A stretch of DNA of 64,000 bases from Zygnema cylindricum (lineage: Eukaryota > Streptophyta > Zygnematophyceae > Zygnematales > Zygnemataceae), in the NCBI GenBank assembly GCA_037447655.1, contig JBBHKE010002185.1:149934-213933 (forward strand). Reading direction: 5' to 3'. Below, piece by piece: positions 47,861 through 59,930 of the stretch. A program made the translations under genes and the position numbers. Numbering within the stretch: the first letter of the stretch is position 1; each line of letters opens with the position of its first letter. Under the pieces are notes generated by a model. That model saw only the letters and a program-made list of their open reading frames with translations, was not told the DNA's origin and did not search any database.

Positions 47861-49739
47861 TTATTGGCTTTTATTTTGAATGAGGTACACATGCCTAGTA
47901 CAAAATATCATGAGGCGCGTGGCTGGTAGAATGATACTTAAATTAGTGTGGACCAGCGACAGTAGCGTAATTACAAACGTGTCGATGCAGGCCACACTAA
48001 TGGTGGTGTTCATAAACTTGCAAAAGGTGAACCTTGTGAAAGGTAACTTGCTACTGTAATATAGATTGAGTTCAGCTAGTTCAAAACAGAAATTATAGCT
48101 TAATAGAGAAACACTTAGAGTAAAAGTGAGAGGACCAAGCTGACGAAATCAAGCTATTACTGTAACTTCATCATAATGCTAATGCTTCATAAAAAAAAAA
48201 AATAATCACCTTTGGCGTTTTTTACGAGACACAGACTTCTCTTTTTCCACACCTTTTTCAGTGTAAGGATAAGCATGTTCTTTTGGTAGTTTTAAAACTG
48301 TCTTTAAAAGTGAGAGAAAGGAATATATGTCAACGGTTAAAAGGGATCGGTATCAGCCAGAGAAAAAGATTGACATCAGCAAGATAAATAAAGATTGATA
48401 TTAGTGAGGGAGATGAATCAATATCAACAAGGGAAAGGAAAGCTGCAAGCATATACAAATCCTAGAAATCTGTCGATTTTTCACCTACAGGATGAGACAA
48501 ATATATACTCCATACTGCCAGACCTCCAGACTTCCAGCAGTTGCTTCACTTCACTTTTTGAAATTTAAATTTGAAATTTTTGAAAAACGTTCGACGATCA
48601 GACGTTCCCATTGGAGCACACTTTCGCTTTTTGAAAATTTAAATTAGAAATTTTTGAATTTTGATTTGAATACTGAATTCTTGTCGTATTCGCTTGCTGA
48701 ACAATTTGAAAAAAGATGACACTTCTTCTGCAATAAAGTTTTAAACTTTGTACAAGCAGGAGTCCAAGACAATAGAGCAAGTAATGTTATTGGAAGAAAT
48801 TTGACCAAGTAAAAACCTCATGGGACGCAAAGTTGCTAAATATAAACCCTGAACGGTACTGTAAGTGCGACATCGAACATCTACTTTGATTGCATTCCCA
48901 CCTGCGCCAATTATAATCGTCCCGGTGCTACATCGCAACCCCAGGGATTATCTGGTTCGTACTTGAGTATCAGGTACCTTCGTATTGAGCTGACAAAGGG
49001 ACCACCACAAAAAGTTACATTGCTTAAACTGACAAAACAGCTTTGAAGTCACATTAAAAAGCATTTATCCAGCCACCCTTTTATCCAGCACCCCTCTTGC
49101 GATAGTCACTTCCTGATGCCAAAAAATCTTTCGGCAACCGAACCATGCAAAGAATCATGTATTTGTCACTAACCTGATCCCAGACTTCCTATCAAAGATC
49201 TTCAGAATGACGCAAACATGAAGTTACGAAATGAAACACAAGAAAAGCAGAAGAATGAGAAAACGAAGTTATAAAGGCTACCATGAAGGTGGTTGTAGAA
49301 TAGCTGCGTTGCACCGGTGGTGCAAATAATCTACATACAGAGTGCTCTGTGCCAAGTGCATGATCAAAGAAGAGCCCAGTGCCCTCAAAGATGCATCTAA
49401 GTGCATCAGACTCTAAATCTAAATTGGCAGGGTTTTGGTATAACTAACTGCATTGACAAGATGTCGCACATTCTAGAAAGCTATGGCGTAAATTGAGCTA
49501 AAAAAAATAAATTAAATATATATTATATATAAATATATAAGTAAAAATTAAATATATATATATAGCATGCGTAGTAATCATAAAGTTTTAGCACGTCGCA
49601 TATTTAATTTCATTTCATTATGTGCGACCCGTTTATATGTTGTGTTTACCACGCATAGAATGCAAATGTAAAACTGGATGCTAATTGAAAGCACCGACTG
49701 GAATTGCTGAAAAGAAATAATTAATATTCACTTCTTAAT
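47861..49739. other. Gene-poor stretch, possible introns or 3' flank of the cryptochrome gene
   Basis: There are no long frames, and AT-rich runs with ATATATAA near 49515-49563. The only coding-like piece is the short minus-strand segment at 48206-48297 listed separately. Confidence 0.4.
48206..48297 (-). CDS. Candidate short terminal exon with a basic C-terminus (uncertain)
   Basis: On the minus strand an acceptor-like AAAGACAG precedes a 92-nt open stretch translating as LKLPKEHAYPYTEKGV, then EKEKSVSRKKRQR and TGA. The SRKKRQR end looks like a nuclear localisation signal. It lies 3.3 kb downstream of the cryptochrome exon on the same strand and could be its last exon. The stretch is short enough to be chance; no matching donor upstream was fixed. 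Confidence 0.2.
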
Positions 49740-49910
49740 TTAGACTTTAGAGAGGAAGAGAGAGGGTCACCATGGCTGCCCCCGTAGTCAGAAACAAACA
49801 GGCAGACAGACAAACAGATGACCAAATGTTGGACTGAATAGGATTTGATCCTAGGTCCTGCATTGTTCAGACAGTCTGCCGCCCGAACCATTAGGTCAAA
49901 GATGGATCAT
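49740..49910 (-). mobile_element. tRNA-derived SINE with Pol III A and B boxes
   Basis: On the minus strand the A box TGACCTAATGG (49888-49898) and B box GGATCAAATCC (49841-49851) are 36 bp apart, fitting the internal promoter of tRNA genes. The T-arm can form TAGG/CCTA around the loop ATCAAAT. Downstream is a non-tRNA body with GTCTGTCTGCC. There is no full cloverleaf, so it is a tRNA-derived retroposon, not a tRNA gene. The 3' end is not certain. Confidence 0.6.
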
Positions 49911-51054
49911 TGAACACGCATGGATTTGTATTCCACCATGTCTACATCAACAAAGAATAATACAAAACTATCTCATACATTTGCCAAAACTACGATCACC
50001 ACTTTGATTGCAAAAGCAATCTATGATCAAACTCTATGGCTATATAAACAACATGATATAAACAAAACTAATCCCATCGTTATCCAAACCCAAGCTCACA
50101 AAAACATGTAAAACCACAAAACCATACATATGGGGGGCCCACTATCATAACCTATGGCCATATAAGCATGCCACTCCGCAGTTCAAAGTTAATTCCGTTC
50201 CGCTTTACAGGTGCACATGGAATAGACAGAAACGAGCTTCAAAATAGCCCATTGCTGCAACAACTTGTGGCTACTTTTTCCCCGAAGCTTGTATCAAGAT
50301 GAGAATCAAAGGGCAAGAAATTGCTAAAATCCCAATCCCTTAAAAAAGAAAGAAACTACTGCTGAACTGCTTGATACTGACGGTAATTCCCTTAAAACAC
50401 ATTGGAGCAGGTTAAGTCCTTTGTAAGACCCAAAGGCACTAAGTCGGTGCAACCTCGCTGTCGCGTGTCAGGGTTTATATAAAGAGCTTGAGCTCCTACA
50501 ATTTAAACAATAGCCAAGCGATGGCCTTCCAATGCCACTTTCATCTCTCCCACTTCTACACCAGGGAAAAAAAGGCTCCTTCTCAACATCCCCGGCCAGA
50601 GGACACACCCGTAACGTAATGGCGTGACTCCAGAAGAGGACGCCTCCCCTTGGTTTGTTGCTCTGGCTCGTGTCGTCATTGGCAGAAAGAAGAAAAAAAA
50701 GGTGAACAGATTTCGCACCATAAAATCCTCCTGAGACTATTGATGACAACCTACAAGTATTGGCCCGTCTGAGGAGTTCTTGAAGATTGATTCCGACGAC
50801 GTTTCGTTGGCTCCTGTCGCTCCTCCTGTCTGGTTGAGCCGTCCCCAAAAACCCCGGGTCCCCCACCACCCAAAAGACCACCCTAAAAGCTCCATGAGAC
50901 ACTGCCTCATCTGTCACCCTGATGCCGCTGACCCCCCAGCCTCCACCGCCCGACTGTGGCTGTGGCTTGTGCCATTGCTGACCGAGAAGCGAGCCCCCTG
51001 CCATGACAAAGCATAAACCGCCAACCAAAACCGGTGCAAAAATGAAAGGACTTC
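49911..51054. other. Gene-free stretch
   Basis: Minus-strand frames here (for example 50468-51172, 234 aa) show no domain and overlap repeat-like modules, so they are not called. A CCAACCAAAACCGGTGCAAA module near 51012 is shared with the adjacent TIR element. Confidence 0.4.
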
Positions 51055-51580
51055 TACACCGTGAATTGTTATTAGCGTTGATAACACATTCAGTGTTAAT
51101 CGCACTAATTCGGAGACGGTATCTTTTGCCGTCGGACCACAAAAGCACCAACCACCACCAAAACCGGTGCAAAAATGAAGGACCTCGACAGTGTAAAATG
51201 CTAATAACGCTAATCCAGTGTTAATAACAGTTATTCGGAGCGGGTCCTTGAACTTCTACACATGCACTAATCCAGTGTTGATAACACTTATTCGGTGCAG
51301 GTTTTTTTTGCCCTCTGACCACAAAAGCATCAACCATCACTAAAACCAGTGCAAAAAATGGACAGATGTTTACGATTACGAATTGTTATTTGCATTAATA
51401 ACACTACACTAATTCAGTGTTGATAACACTAATCTGGCACCGGTTTTTTTTGCCCTCCGAGTCTGACCAAACGCTAATTCTTTACACGGTAGAAAACAGT
51501 TATGTCATTCGAAACTGAATTAGAAGAACAGTAATATAGACCCCACGCTAATAATATCTTTAATAACAATTCACGGTGTA
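51055..51580. mobile_element. TA-flanked TIR element with internal repeats, next to the cryptochrome exon
   Basis: It starts TA-CACCGTGAATTGTTATTAG and ends CTAATA...TAACAATTCACGGTG-TA. Inside, a module with CACAAAAGCA(C/T)CAACCA(C/T)CAC, AAAACC(G/A)GTGCAAAAA and GTGTTGATAACAC recurs. It lies 30 bp beyond the stop codon of the long cryptochrome frame, so it may have replaced or truncated the 3' end of that gene. Confidence 0.65.
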
Positions 51581-51610
51581 GCTCCTCAGACAAGGACACG
51601 GCGGATTTGC

Positions 51611-54053
51611 CTACATCAGAAACATGCAAAGACATGCAGCTCTTAAGGGAGCATGTGATGCGGGCCATACATAACTTAACCATGTTACTGAATGCCACCA
51701 AGACCAGTTTGATGAGAGTAATTTGGGAAGGATTGCAACCTTATTGCTCGCAACAGCCGCCATAGCCTCCAAGTCACTGATTTGCATCGTATGGTAGAGC
51801 CTCCTGCTACCTCTCCTTCCATCTGCCGGGGCGGGAACAGACGGTACTACTCCTATGGGCTCAGCCGGACTAGGGCTACATCTCGAAGGTGACCCATCCC
51901 TGTTCTCAGATTGTGACCAAACAGGCACAGCTGCCGTATTAGCATGGCTACTGCACACCTCTGGCCCATGCATGTGGGCATGAGGGATAGAAGACTCTGC
52001 TGTTGAGTCCAAGTCCACCTCCTTAGAATGATTGCCAAGCAGTAAAGGTCGTTGCCCGTATGCTCCATACTGTGGCGAGTGCACAGGTACAGAAGATGGT
52101 GTGCGATCCTGTGGAGCTTCTTGGACACCCACTTCTGGGAGCAAACTTGTAGTACTATCCCCTTCCTGAGGCGAGTAATCGGGAGACGGTGGCTGGATTC
52201 CTTCAGCAAGTGCAGCTGCCGCCACTCCAGGAGAATGATAATTTCCAGTTGCACGCCGCAAGATGGATTCCGCGGCGTGATTTGCCCCTTCACTAGGAAG
52301 AGAGGGGACCAATTGATCACGTCTAGAGCTGAGAGAATGTTCTGCATGTGGCTGTATCACCGCAGTATGGACTTCCATCTTTTCATGGTCTGCTCCACCG
52401 GTTCCCGCAACCTCGACAGTCTCACCAAGGCCCTCTTCAACTCCGTTCGCGAGGGCTGCTTTGAGAGCCGCTTCTCTCTCCCACATCTGCGCGAGAGATT
52501 CTTGGAGGTGTTCTCGAGCCTCCGCAAGCTGTACAATAGGCCGGGGATAGTTGACTCCCAGCTCTACTCCTGCAGCACGGAGGACCTGAGGAGGGGCATC
52601 CCATGGGTGGTGAATCCACTCAGTCGGAACACGTGAGAGTTCTGGAAGCCATCTGCGAACATATTCCCCCTCTGGGTCATATCTGTATCCTTCCACCTGC
52701 AAAAGAAAGAGACAAGAGACATAACATGTGTTGAATACAAAATAACAAAAGAAAAACCAGAACATTTCGCAAGACAGCTCGAGAGCCATTGATAACAATG
52801 TTTGCAAACAACTTAGCATGGAAATCCAATGCAGAAAGGTAAATGATTGCTGGATCTGAAGTCAGAGCCATGCCAGGCCGCCGCATCTGAAGAGTCCACG
52901 TTTGGAGGAAAAAAGGATTGTCCAGAGGCAGTGAGCAAGGCAATTGCAATAATGGTTGTCTTGACAAGCCTGTTGCTTGGTTGCTTTCAAAAATTCGGCA
53001 TAAACTTAAAAGGATGCCACAGACAGACAGACAGAAATACAGACAGTGTGGAATACTCCAACAACAACCAAAAGGACTGTTACAACTAGTCTAACATGAC
53101 AATTTATCAAATGCTCAATAAATACATCAATAATTTCAAAGCATAATCTGCACCTGATGGAATCAAGGCTGCAACAGCAGAACACAAGTCCCAACAACAA
53201 TCATAACCCTTACTCGGCACAACAGTCATGAGGCCAGTAGAAGAAGGAAAGCAGAACATGAAAACACCAACAGAGTCCGATTTATCAGGACGAGCACCAG
53301 CACATACAGGACCATCTGAATCATTAATACATCAGGCAAACCAGCACAAAGACTCAAATATAAAGTATCACTTCTATACTTGTTATGGGAATGGTGCAAG
53401 CTTATGGACAGGTTTTGACAAATCATTCCAGTTCCTCACAAAACCATAATCATGTCATCAGCAAGGCGTTAGCCCTACAAGTCATAAAGCCTCAGTCAAA
53501 AGCCACAAGCCTAAGGGACATGTGCTAAGCATTTATACCTCAGGATTTTCCATTCTGTCCAGCTCATGACCATCCGGTAAAGATCCAGAGATGTACTGCC
53601 ACCCAAGGACGTCACATTCCAGGTCCGCATCCATCAGAGTGTCCCAAAAATACTTCATTCCCCACCGCCATGGCAGCTGCAAGAACTTCACACAGAAGCT
53701 CGACACCACCACTCGCACACGGTTATGCAACCAGCCTGTGGCCCAAAGCTCGCGCATTCCAGCATCAACAAGCGGATAGCCAGTACGGCCCTGTCGCCAA
53801 GTTTTGAAGTAAGCCTCATCCACTCGCCAGGGAAAAGATTTCAAGTTAGCCAGTAGAGAGCGTTCATGTGTGAACGGGAAGTTAAAGCTCAAGTACCGTG
53901 AATATTCCCTATAACCTAAAGCTCTCAAGAACATGTCGACACTCTTCACCCCAACCGCCCTCCCCTCCCTTTTCCATAAAATCTGAAGCCTGCGTACCTC
54001 ATGGTATATCTTTCGGACACTTATTTCGAACACATAAGACGCAAAATATGAAC
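51611..54053 (-). CDS. CRY: Plant cryptochrome, C-terminal part (two exons visible)
   Basis: Exons on the minus strand are 54053-53539 and 52696-51611, joined by a phase-0 GT-AG intron (CCTGAG|GTATAA; TTTTGCAG|GTGGAAGG) at the position known from plant CRY1, between ...ENPE and VEGYRYDP. The first exon covers the FAD-binding helical domain (EISVRKIYHEVRR, GYREYSRYLSFN, GRTGYPLVDAGMRELW, LPWRWGMKYFWDTL). The second covers EYVRRWLPELSRVP, WIHHPWDAP and a 250-residue C-terminal extension with the DAS motifs: DQLVP at 52318-52304 and STAES at 52006-51992. These mediate signalling by blue-light-activated CRY. The N-terminal photolyase-like part is absent: no such exon is seen between 54.05 and 64 kb. 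The last residues before the stop at 51611 do not resemble a known CRY end, so the 3' boundary is unsure. It may be a gene with very long introns or a truncated copy. Confidence 0.88.
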
Positions 54054-54479
54054 CTGCAATATTAGCTCAGAAAATTTAGAGGAAAAAGGAAAGAAGTTTG
54101 CTAAGGGAATTTGTCCAATCGATCACAGGGCTTTATATATTCAGTACAGTACTTCGGTTGATGACGCGCGCTCCGCTGACGAGGTTGCTGTACCTTATGT
54201 ATCCTTGTCATTGGTGCTGGAGAACCCGCGATTTGAGGGCGATGAAGGGGCAGGAGTCCAACTAAGGCTGAACTGCTGAAGGATTGCGATTTGCTGGTCT
54301 TGTGCATCGAAAGGATTCAAGATCGAAGTGTCAATATATCGGCATGTCTTATATCGGAATCAGACATCGGAAGAGTTTGCCGTTTTAAATCAGCATCGCG
54401 CTGTGTGACGATAATCATAGATGTTTCATTCGTACTATGCGCACGGTAAAAAACTTTGAAAAATAATGCATGTGCGGCA
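54054..54479. other. Upstream flank or intron of the cryptochrome gene
   Basis: The stretch begins with the acceptor TTGCAG at 54059-54054 (minus strand) and then shows no coding resemblance up to the hAT-like element. Confidence 0.4.
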
Positions 54480-55217
54480 TAGTTGTTCAAATCACACGAT
54501 TTTTTCAATTGTTCCGATTGAAACGTATAATTCGTGACTTTTGAAAAAATCGCAAAAAAACGCCTACTGGAAACTGAAACTGAAAATTTACGGTAACTTG
54601 TAAACAGATTACGGTAACTGCACATTTTTTTACGCATATGTACGGAATTCCAGGAAAAGATAAGTCGTAGTTATTGGTACTTTCTGTTCAGTGAACTTAA
54701 CAAAAATATCACGGAACTTGTACTTTATTTCATCGAAAATGTACGTACATTTTCGAAAAGAGACGTTGAACGTCACACTAATTTCGCGCGATAAGTTTGA
54801 AATTTGTACGGATGTCTTCTTCGAAATTTTCTGAAAGAAACCGCCATGGAATATTGAAAACGAAACCGCGAGGAAGCTGCCTCCTTAGGCTCAGACATAC
54901 GGAATTTGAGAAAAGTTTACCTTTGCGGACGTTTGAAACCAGGTAGGCCACAATATGGTGTTAATCAGTGATGACAGCTCAACTACCGGTTGATGAATTA
55001 ATTCCGTTATTACTATGGAATCTGATATGAATTTAAACAATTTTAATATTTTACCGAAAAACTTGCAAACTGCTATAAGTTTTTTTCTTTCATGTACGGA
55101 ATAGTACGGAAGGAAATTCATTAACGATTTTTAACGATTTGTTCAAAAGGTTTAATGCGTTCGTTACGTATAATTCGCCGCGATTGGTACGTTCGCACTA
55201 ATCGTCGTGAACAACTA
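54480..55217. mobile_element. hAT-like MITE, 738 bp, inverse relative of 25501-25981
   Basis: It starts TAGTTGTTCAAATC and ends GTGAACAACTA. Its right 130 bp in reverse matches the left end of the 25501 element block by block (GTGCGAACG, AATCGC(G/A)(G/A)CGAATT, AATCGTTAATGAATTT, CCGTACTATTCCGTACAT). No target duplication is recognisable. It is non-coding. Confidence 0.6.
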
Positions 55218-57600
55218 TATTATGCTCATTATTAAAAATTTCACATTTTTTTAAATGCGTTGACCGACTTTGACTTATTATATAATAAAAATACGAAAAA
55301 CTAAAAAAAAAAAAAAAAATACAATACGACATGTTAAACTATTAAAGTATTAAATATTAATCGATACCTTTATGCTCCAAACTAAATAATATTGCAACTT
55401 AGGGTATGTGCTCATGTATTAAACTACCGGGTTTTCTTTGTCGTTTTACTCCGAAATTCAGTCCCCAACGAAAAAATCTCATTTTGGCTTTCAAATTTTC
55501 GACCAACGGGCACGCGAAATAACTCAGCAAAATACTTTATCATACATCATCTCACAAATTGATTTTAGTTAAAGTATCAATTAGACAGTAAATTCAAAAT
55601 GTCCACGCAAATAAAAAACGTCCACGAAAACGCCACACAAGTTGGAAACTTTTAGCACGAGGGAGAATACTCGTTATTTTTTTCATTGTTCGTCACGCGC
55701 ATCTACGTAGAAAAACTACACGTAATCAATTTTTAACTTTTAACTCAAATTATTTTTTTTCGTTTATATTGGTACTGATTAAATAGTGTTAGATATTAAT
55801 TTGAATGCTTTTAAATAGTGTAGCGTACGAAATGTGTCGGTCTGTACTAAAGCTTGTAATTATTTTGTACAGACGTACAAAGTAAGTGTCGGATAAGGCG
55901 TCGAGAGTGGAAATTGAGTGCGTCGGACGGAAAATCGTACGCCGATTTGATTATAAGTCTTACAGACGAGGAAAAAGTGCGAGAACTTGTTCTCTCATGT
56001 TCAAGCGTCGAATATGTGAACACATGCTATAGCGGCTATCCTAATTTCATGGGAATTTGTATCAGTTTATTAACTCTAATAGCGATTCACGGTGTACTTT
56101 AAACATATTTTAAGAAACTTCGTACATTTTATCCGTACATATGTTCCGTACAGAAAAAATATACGAATTTTACGAAAAGTTAAAAAACAAAAAAAAAATC
56201 TAAATTCGTACGAATGAAACCTCTATGACGATAATTGACGGCTAGGCTCGCAATATTTAGAATAGACCAAAACATGCAAACAAAAATGTATCGTACAATT
56301 GTCCAGTTTTTGCACAATAAAAAAAAGTGGGGGAATCTTACTAACGACGTTAACGACGGTTAATAATACATGTTCATTTTAAGAACGCTAACAGTTAAAT
56401 GGGTGAAGCTCGAATGAGTAAACTTTAAAACCCCTTCCGATCACTGTATTGTCGTCGTTATTAGGTTGATAACACAAATTTCAGTTGTTTTATTTTTTGG
56501 CTAAAAAATTTTAAATTTTTATAAAATCTTAAAATAGTGTTAGCAACGTTATTTCACGTAATGGACTACAATTTGCCACGTCTCCCATGTGAAAGAGCGA
56601 GGGATAGAAGAGGGGTACGAGAGATGAAAAATATAAAATAATAAAAAGAAAAGATAGAGAGAGGGCGAGGGAAAAGGTTAAAAAACGAAAGCACAAATAT
56701 GAGAGGATAATGAGAGGGAGGGGGGCAAACATATAAATGGTAAAATGGGGAGGAATAAAACACGAAGGGCAAAATGACAAAAAAATGAAGGGGGAAAAGG
56801 GAAAACCGGAAAAAGGTGAGCGTGCATAACCACTTCACAACTAAAAACTACACAAAAAATAATAATTTGATGCTTTCAAAATCGTTTACCAACCTAACAT
56901 TTTAAAATGATTGCATTCTATAAAATCACATCTATTTATTTAATCTTTTGGTTTGGGTAAACAAAGAATTGTTATGACATATATTTGGTATAATCATCTT
57001 TTGATAAAAGAACCATAAAACGCAGTACATGATTATTTATGTGATATCTACCTTATAAAAATCTAAGATATGTATTTTATTCATCTTTCTATAACTCCAC
57101 TTACAGTGATTGCCTCGAATTTATCAAATAAATGTTGCGGTATGAGATAATTGTGATAGATTGATGAAATTAATTTGAAACAAAGCAAAAAAAATGAAAA
57201 AAATAATATAAATGTTTTTTAGGCCATGAACTTAAATTCATAGTCTCCAATACTCAAAAAACACAAGAGGATGATCATATAATTTGTCAAATATTAGTTA
57301 TCAATTGTAGTATAAAGTTGATGATTTAATGTTTCTCTCGCGTTTACCTTCATTTTTGCTCTCATCTTGCAACTTTTATTATTTTTTTTACTTTTTTTTC
57401 ACCTTCGAAACTTATGTCTTCTTCTCTATCAAGAAACCCATTTACGCCTCATTTGTAATTTTCATCAAGATTTAAAGGTTTGTTTTTTTGTTTGGTGGTT
57501 TTATATGAGATTGGAGGATATAATTTTACTAGTGTTTTTTTACTATTTTGTATACTACTTTCTTTTTCGTTTATATTATAGATGGTGAATAAGTTTTGGG
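55218..57600. other. AT-rich gene-free region with a TIR-family right end at about 56075-56099
   Basis: CTAATAGCGATTCACGGTG-TA at 56078-56098 is the right terminus of a CACCG-family element. Its body resembles that at 6500-6900 (AAATAGTGTAG(C/T)GTACGAAATG, then CGTCG near CGACACTC/GAGAGTGG words). The matching left end is not found. A purine-rich run occupies about 56600-56820. No gene is supported. Confidence 0.45.
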
Positions 57601-57612
57601 ATCGGTTGTGTT

Positions 57613-57829
57613 ACACCAACTTAGGCCATAAACTACAAGCGAACGACAATAGTAACAAAATGAATGTCTTGGGATACTAACTGGAGGTCATCGAGTTAAC
57701 TAGCTTATTTAGAATGTAAAAACACACCAACTTCGGCCATAAACTACGAGCGAATGACAATAGTAACAAAATGAATGTCTTAGGATACTAATCGGAGGTC
57801 ATCGAGTTAACTAGCTGATTTAGAATGTA
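57613..57829. repeat. 111-bp tandem duplication, two units
   Basis: ACACCAACTTAGGCCATAAA at 57613 recurs as ACACCAACTTCGGCCATAAA at 57724, and the units stay aligned through AATAGTAACAAAATGAATGTC and GGAGGTCATCGAGTTAACTA with a handful of differences. It is non-coding. Confidence 0.85.
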
Positions 57830-59930
57830 AATTACGATGCGCAGTCATTATTGTTGGATAATTTATTTTCTTTCTCCTTCTCCTCTTACAAACTATTTGT
57901 TATTTTTGTTCCTCTCCGTTTTCTTTCTTTTATCCTCGTCTTTTTTTTGTTTCTCATTCTAATTTTTCTCTTTTATTTTCGCTTCTTTTCAATGTTTTTC
58001 TCATTTAAATTGCAAGCAAAAATGCATTTCTCTCCTAATTAAGGCCAAACTTGCACTAATAAAAACACCAACAAAATGACATAGCTAGAAAAAAAACGAC
58101 AAAAAACAATAGCTAATCAATTACGAAAAAAATAACCCCAACCCTCCCCCCTCTAAATAAATACTTAAAAGCCAAAGCAAAAAAACTAAAAAAAAAAAAA
58201 CAAAAAGTAACTTAAATGAAACAAAACAACTTCAAAATTTTGTCATGTAGTATCATGTCGACAGCATTTAACCACATTTAAATCACATGGAAACGATCCT
58301 TTAAGACCAACGCCACACTAACTTGTATTTTGGTATCTTTCGGTGGTGACAGGGCTGTACAGATTTTCGTTGACGTTGTGAAACTCGCGGACAAATTGGA
58401 TTATGTACGCCAAGTCGTTAGGTGTTTTGGAACCCACAAACATGTTGAATTCCGTACGCCTATTCGTTAGGTGTTGCAATTTCTGCGAACCAATTTAAGT
58501 TGCCGTCCAAAATTTTCGCGAAACCAATTTGAGTTGCCGTCCGTATTATATGCAAACCAAAACGTCAACTTGTATGGCACGACGAACATGAATCTACAGC
58601 CACAAAGGATTCACACGAACGGATGATCTTGATTCGGACTACACGCCACGACCCCGATTGGTCTATTTTAATTCGTGGACCCTTGGAGGTCTCACGCACT
58701 CACATGTAGTGTAGGAAGGGCTTTAATCCGTAGGGTGTATATTATGTAACGCAAGGCCCGTGATTCTGGTTGCCTCTTTGTCAAAATCCAAACTAAGCAC
58801 AGTTAACCTCATAAAATTATTGTACACAAGTTAGGTTAACCGCTCAGTTGTAGCCTTTTTACTTAGTAAATTTAGGTGAATTCTATGCTCACAATTTCAA
58901 GAGCATATGAAATCTTTTGGAAGATTTTGACCTTTGTTTTTAATACTTTATTGTGAAATTGTCAAGATAGTTTTAGTGGCTATTTTTTTTGTCATTAAAC
59001 GTTCTACTGCCTAGCTCTTACTTTCTTTCTTTGTAAATTTGCTTTGCAATTTAATCTATATGGCTCACGCCGAGGCCTAACCGGTTTCCTCTCACTTCTT
59101 CTTTCGTCCTATCAAGTGGATTGTTGCTCAACTTTCTCTTCTAGGCTGTTGCTGAACCTTGTACTGTGATTGGACAATTTTGGGTTTGCCAGTGTGGTTC
59201 CCTTGGGGATTGCAGAACTAGGGTTACCTTTCTTTGGTTATTGCATGGTTTGACCAAATCTGACTATCTCAGGTTCGCTTGTTGTTTGTTGATTTCCAAC
59301 TTATGTGTGTTGACATTTAGGTTAGATCTTTATTAAATGAACTCCCATAAGGAATATAAACTAACCAAAGATCTTGGTGGCTATCGTTGGCTTAATATTC
59401 CTGTGCTCTTGAAATTGTGTTTTTCCATATTTTCCTGCAATTCAAAATTGTCAGTTTTACTCTATTTTGTGCAATTTAAAATTTGTGTTTTTCCTATTTT
59501 TCTGCAATTTGACTTTCGCAATTTTTCTACATTTTTTGCAATTAAAAATTGTCATATTTTCTCAATATTCTTCGATTTCAATTTGATAGTATTTCTTTGT
59601 GTTTCTGTGATAGAATAATAGATCATTAAATCTTAGATTTTTCTGCCAAGTTGTAATTTTTTGGTTGAAAAAAAAAATTAAGAAAAAAAAAAATCCTATA
59701 ACTAGCTTTACAATTTTAATTATTGTTCGCTTGTTAGTTTACACATCCGGATCTACACGTAGTGGTGGAACCTTTCGTTTGACAAATTTCAATCACCCTA
59801 ATCTATGAAATTGGGTTCCTTTAACGCTAAGTCTTCCAATTGCATCTAGAGCGTCGTGTACCCGCAGATTTAACCACCTTCTCATCTTTATCATCCATTT
59901 TATCCACACTATTTATGGAAGAGGTTGATA
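57830..59930. other. Gene-free AT-rich region upstream of the gag-like sequence
   Basis: Poly-pyrimidine and poly-A runs fill 57850-58200. Near 58430-58560 a GTAGGCG/CGTTAGGTGTTT-type short repeat and a CAATTTAAGTTGCCGTCC / CAATTTGAGTTGCCGTCC duplication are seen. Any LTR or leader of the downstream retroelement should lie here, but no partner LTR is recognisable inside the window. Confidence 0.35.

Noticed and set aside
50468-51172. 234-aa minus-strand frame
   Set aside because: No recognisable domain, Ser/Arg/Leu-rich, and its 5' end runs into a TIR element.
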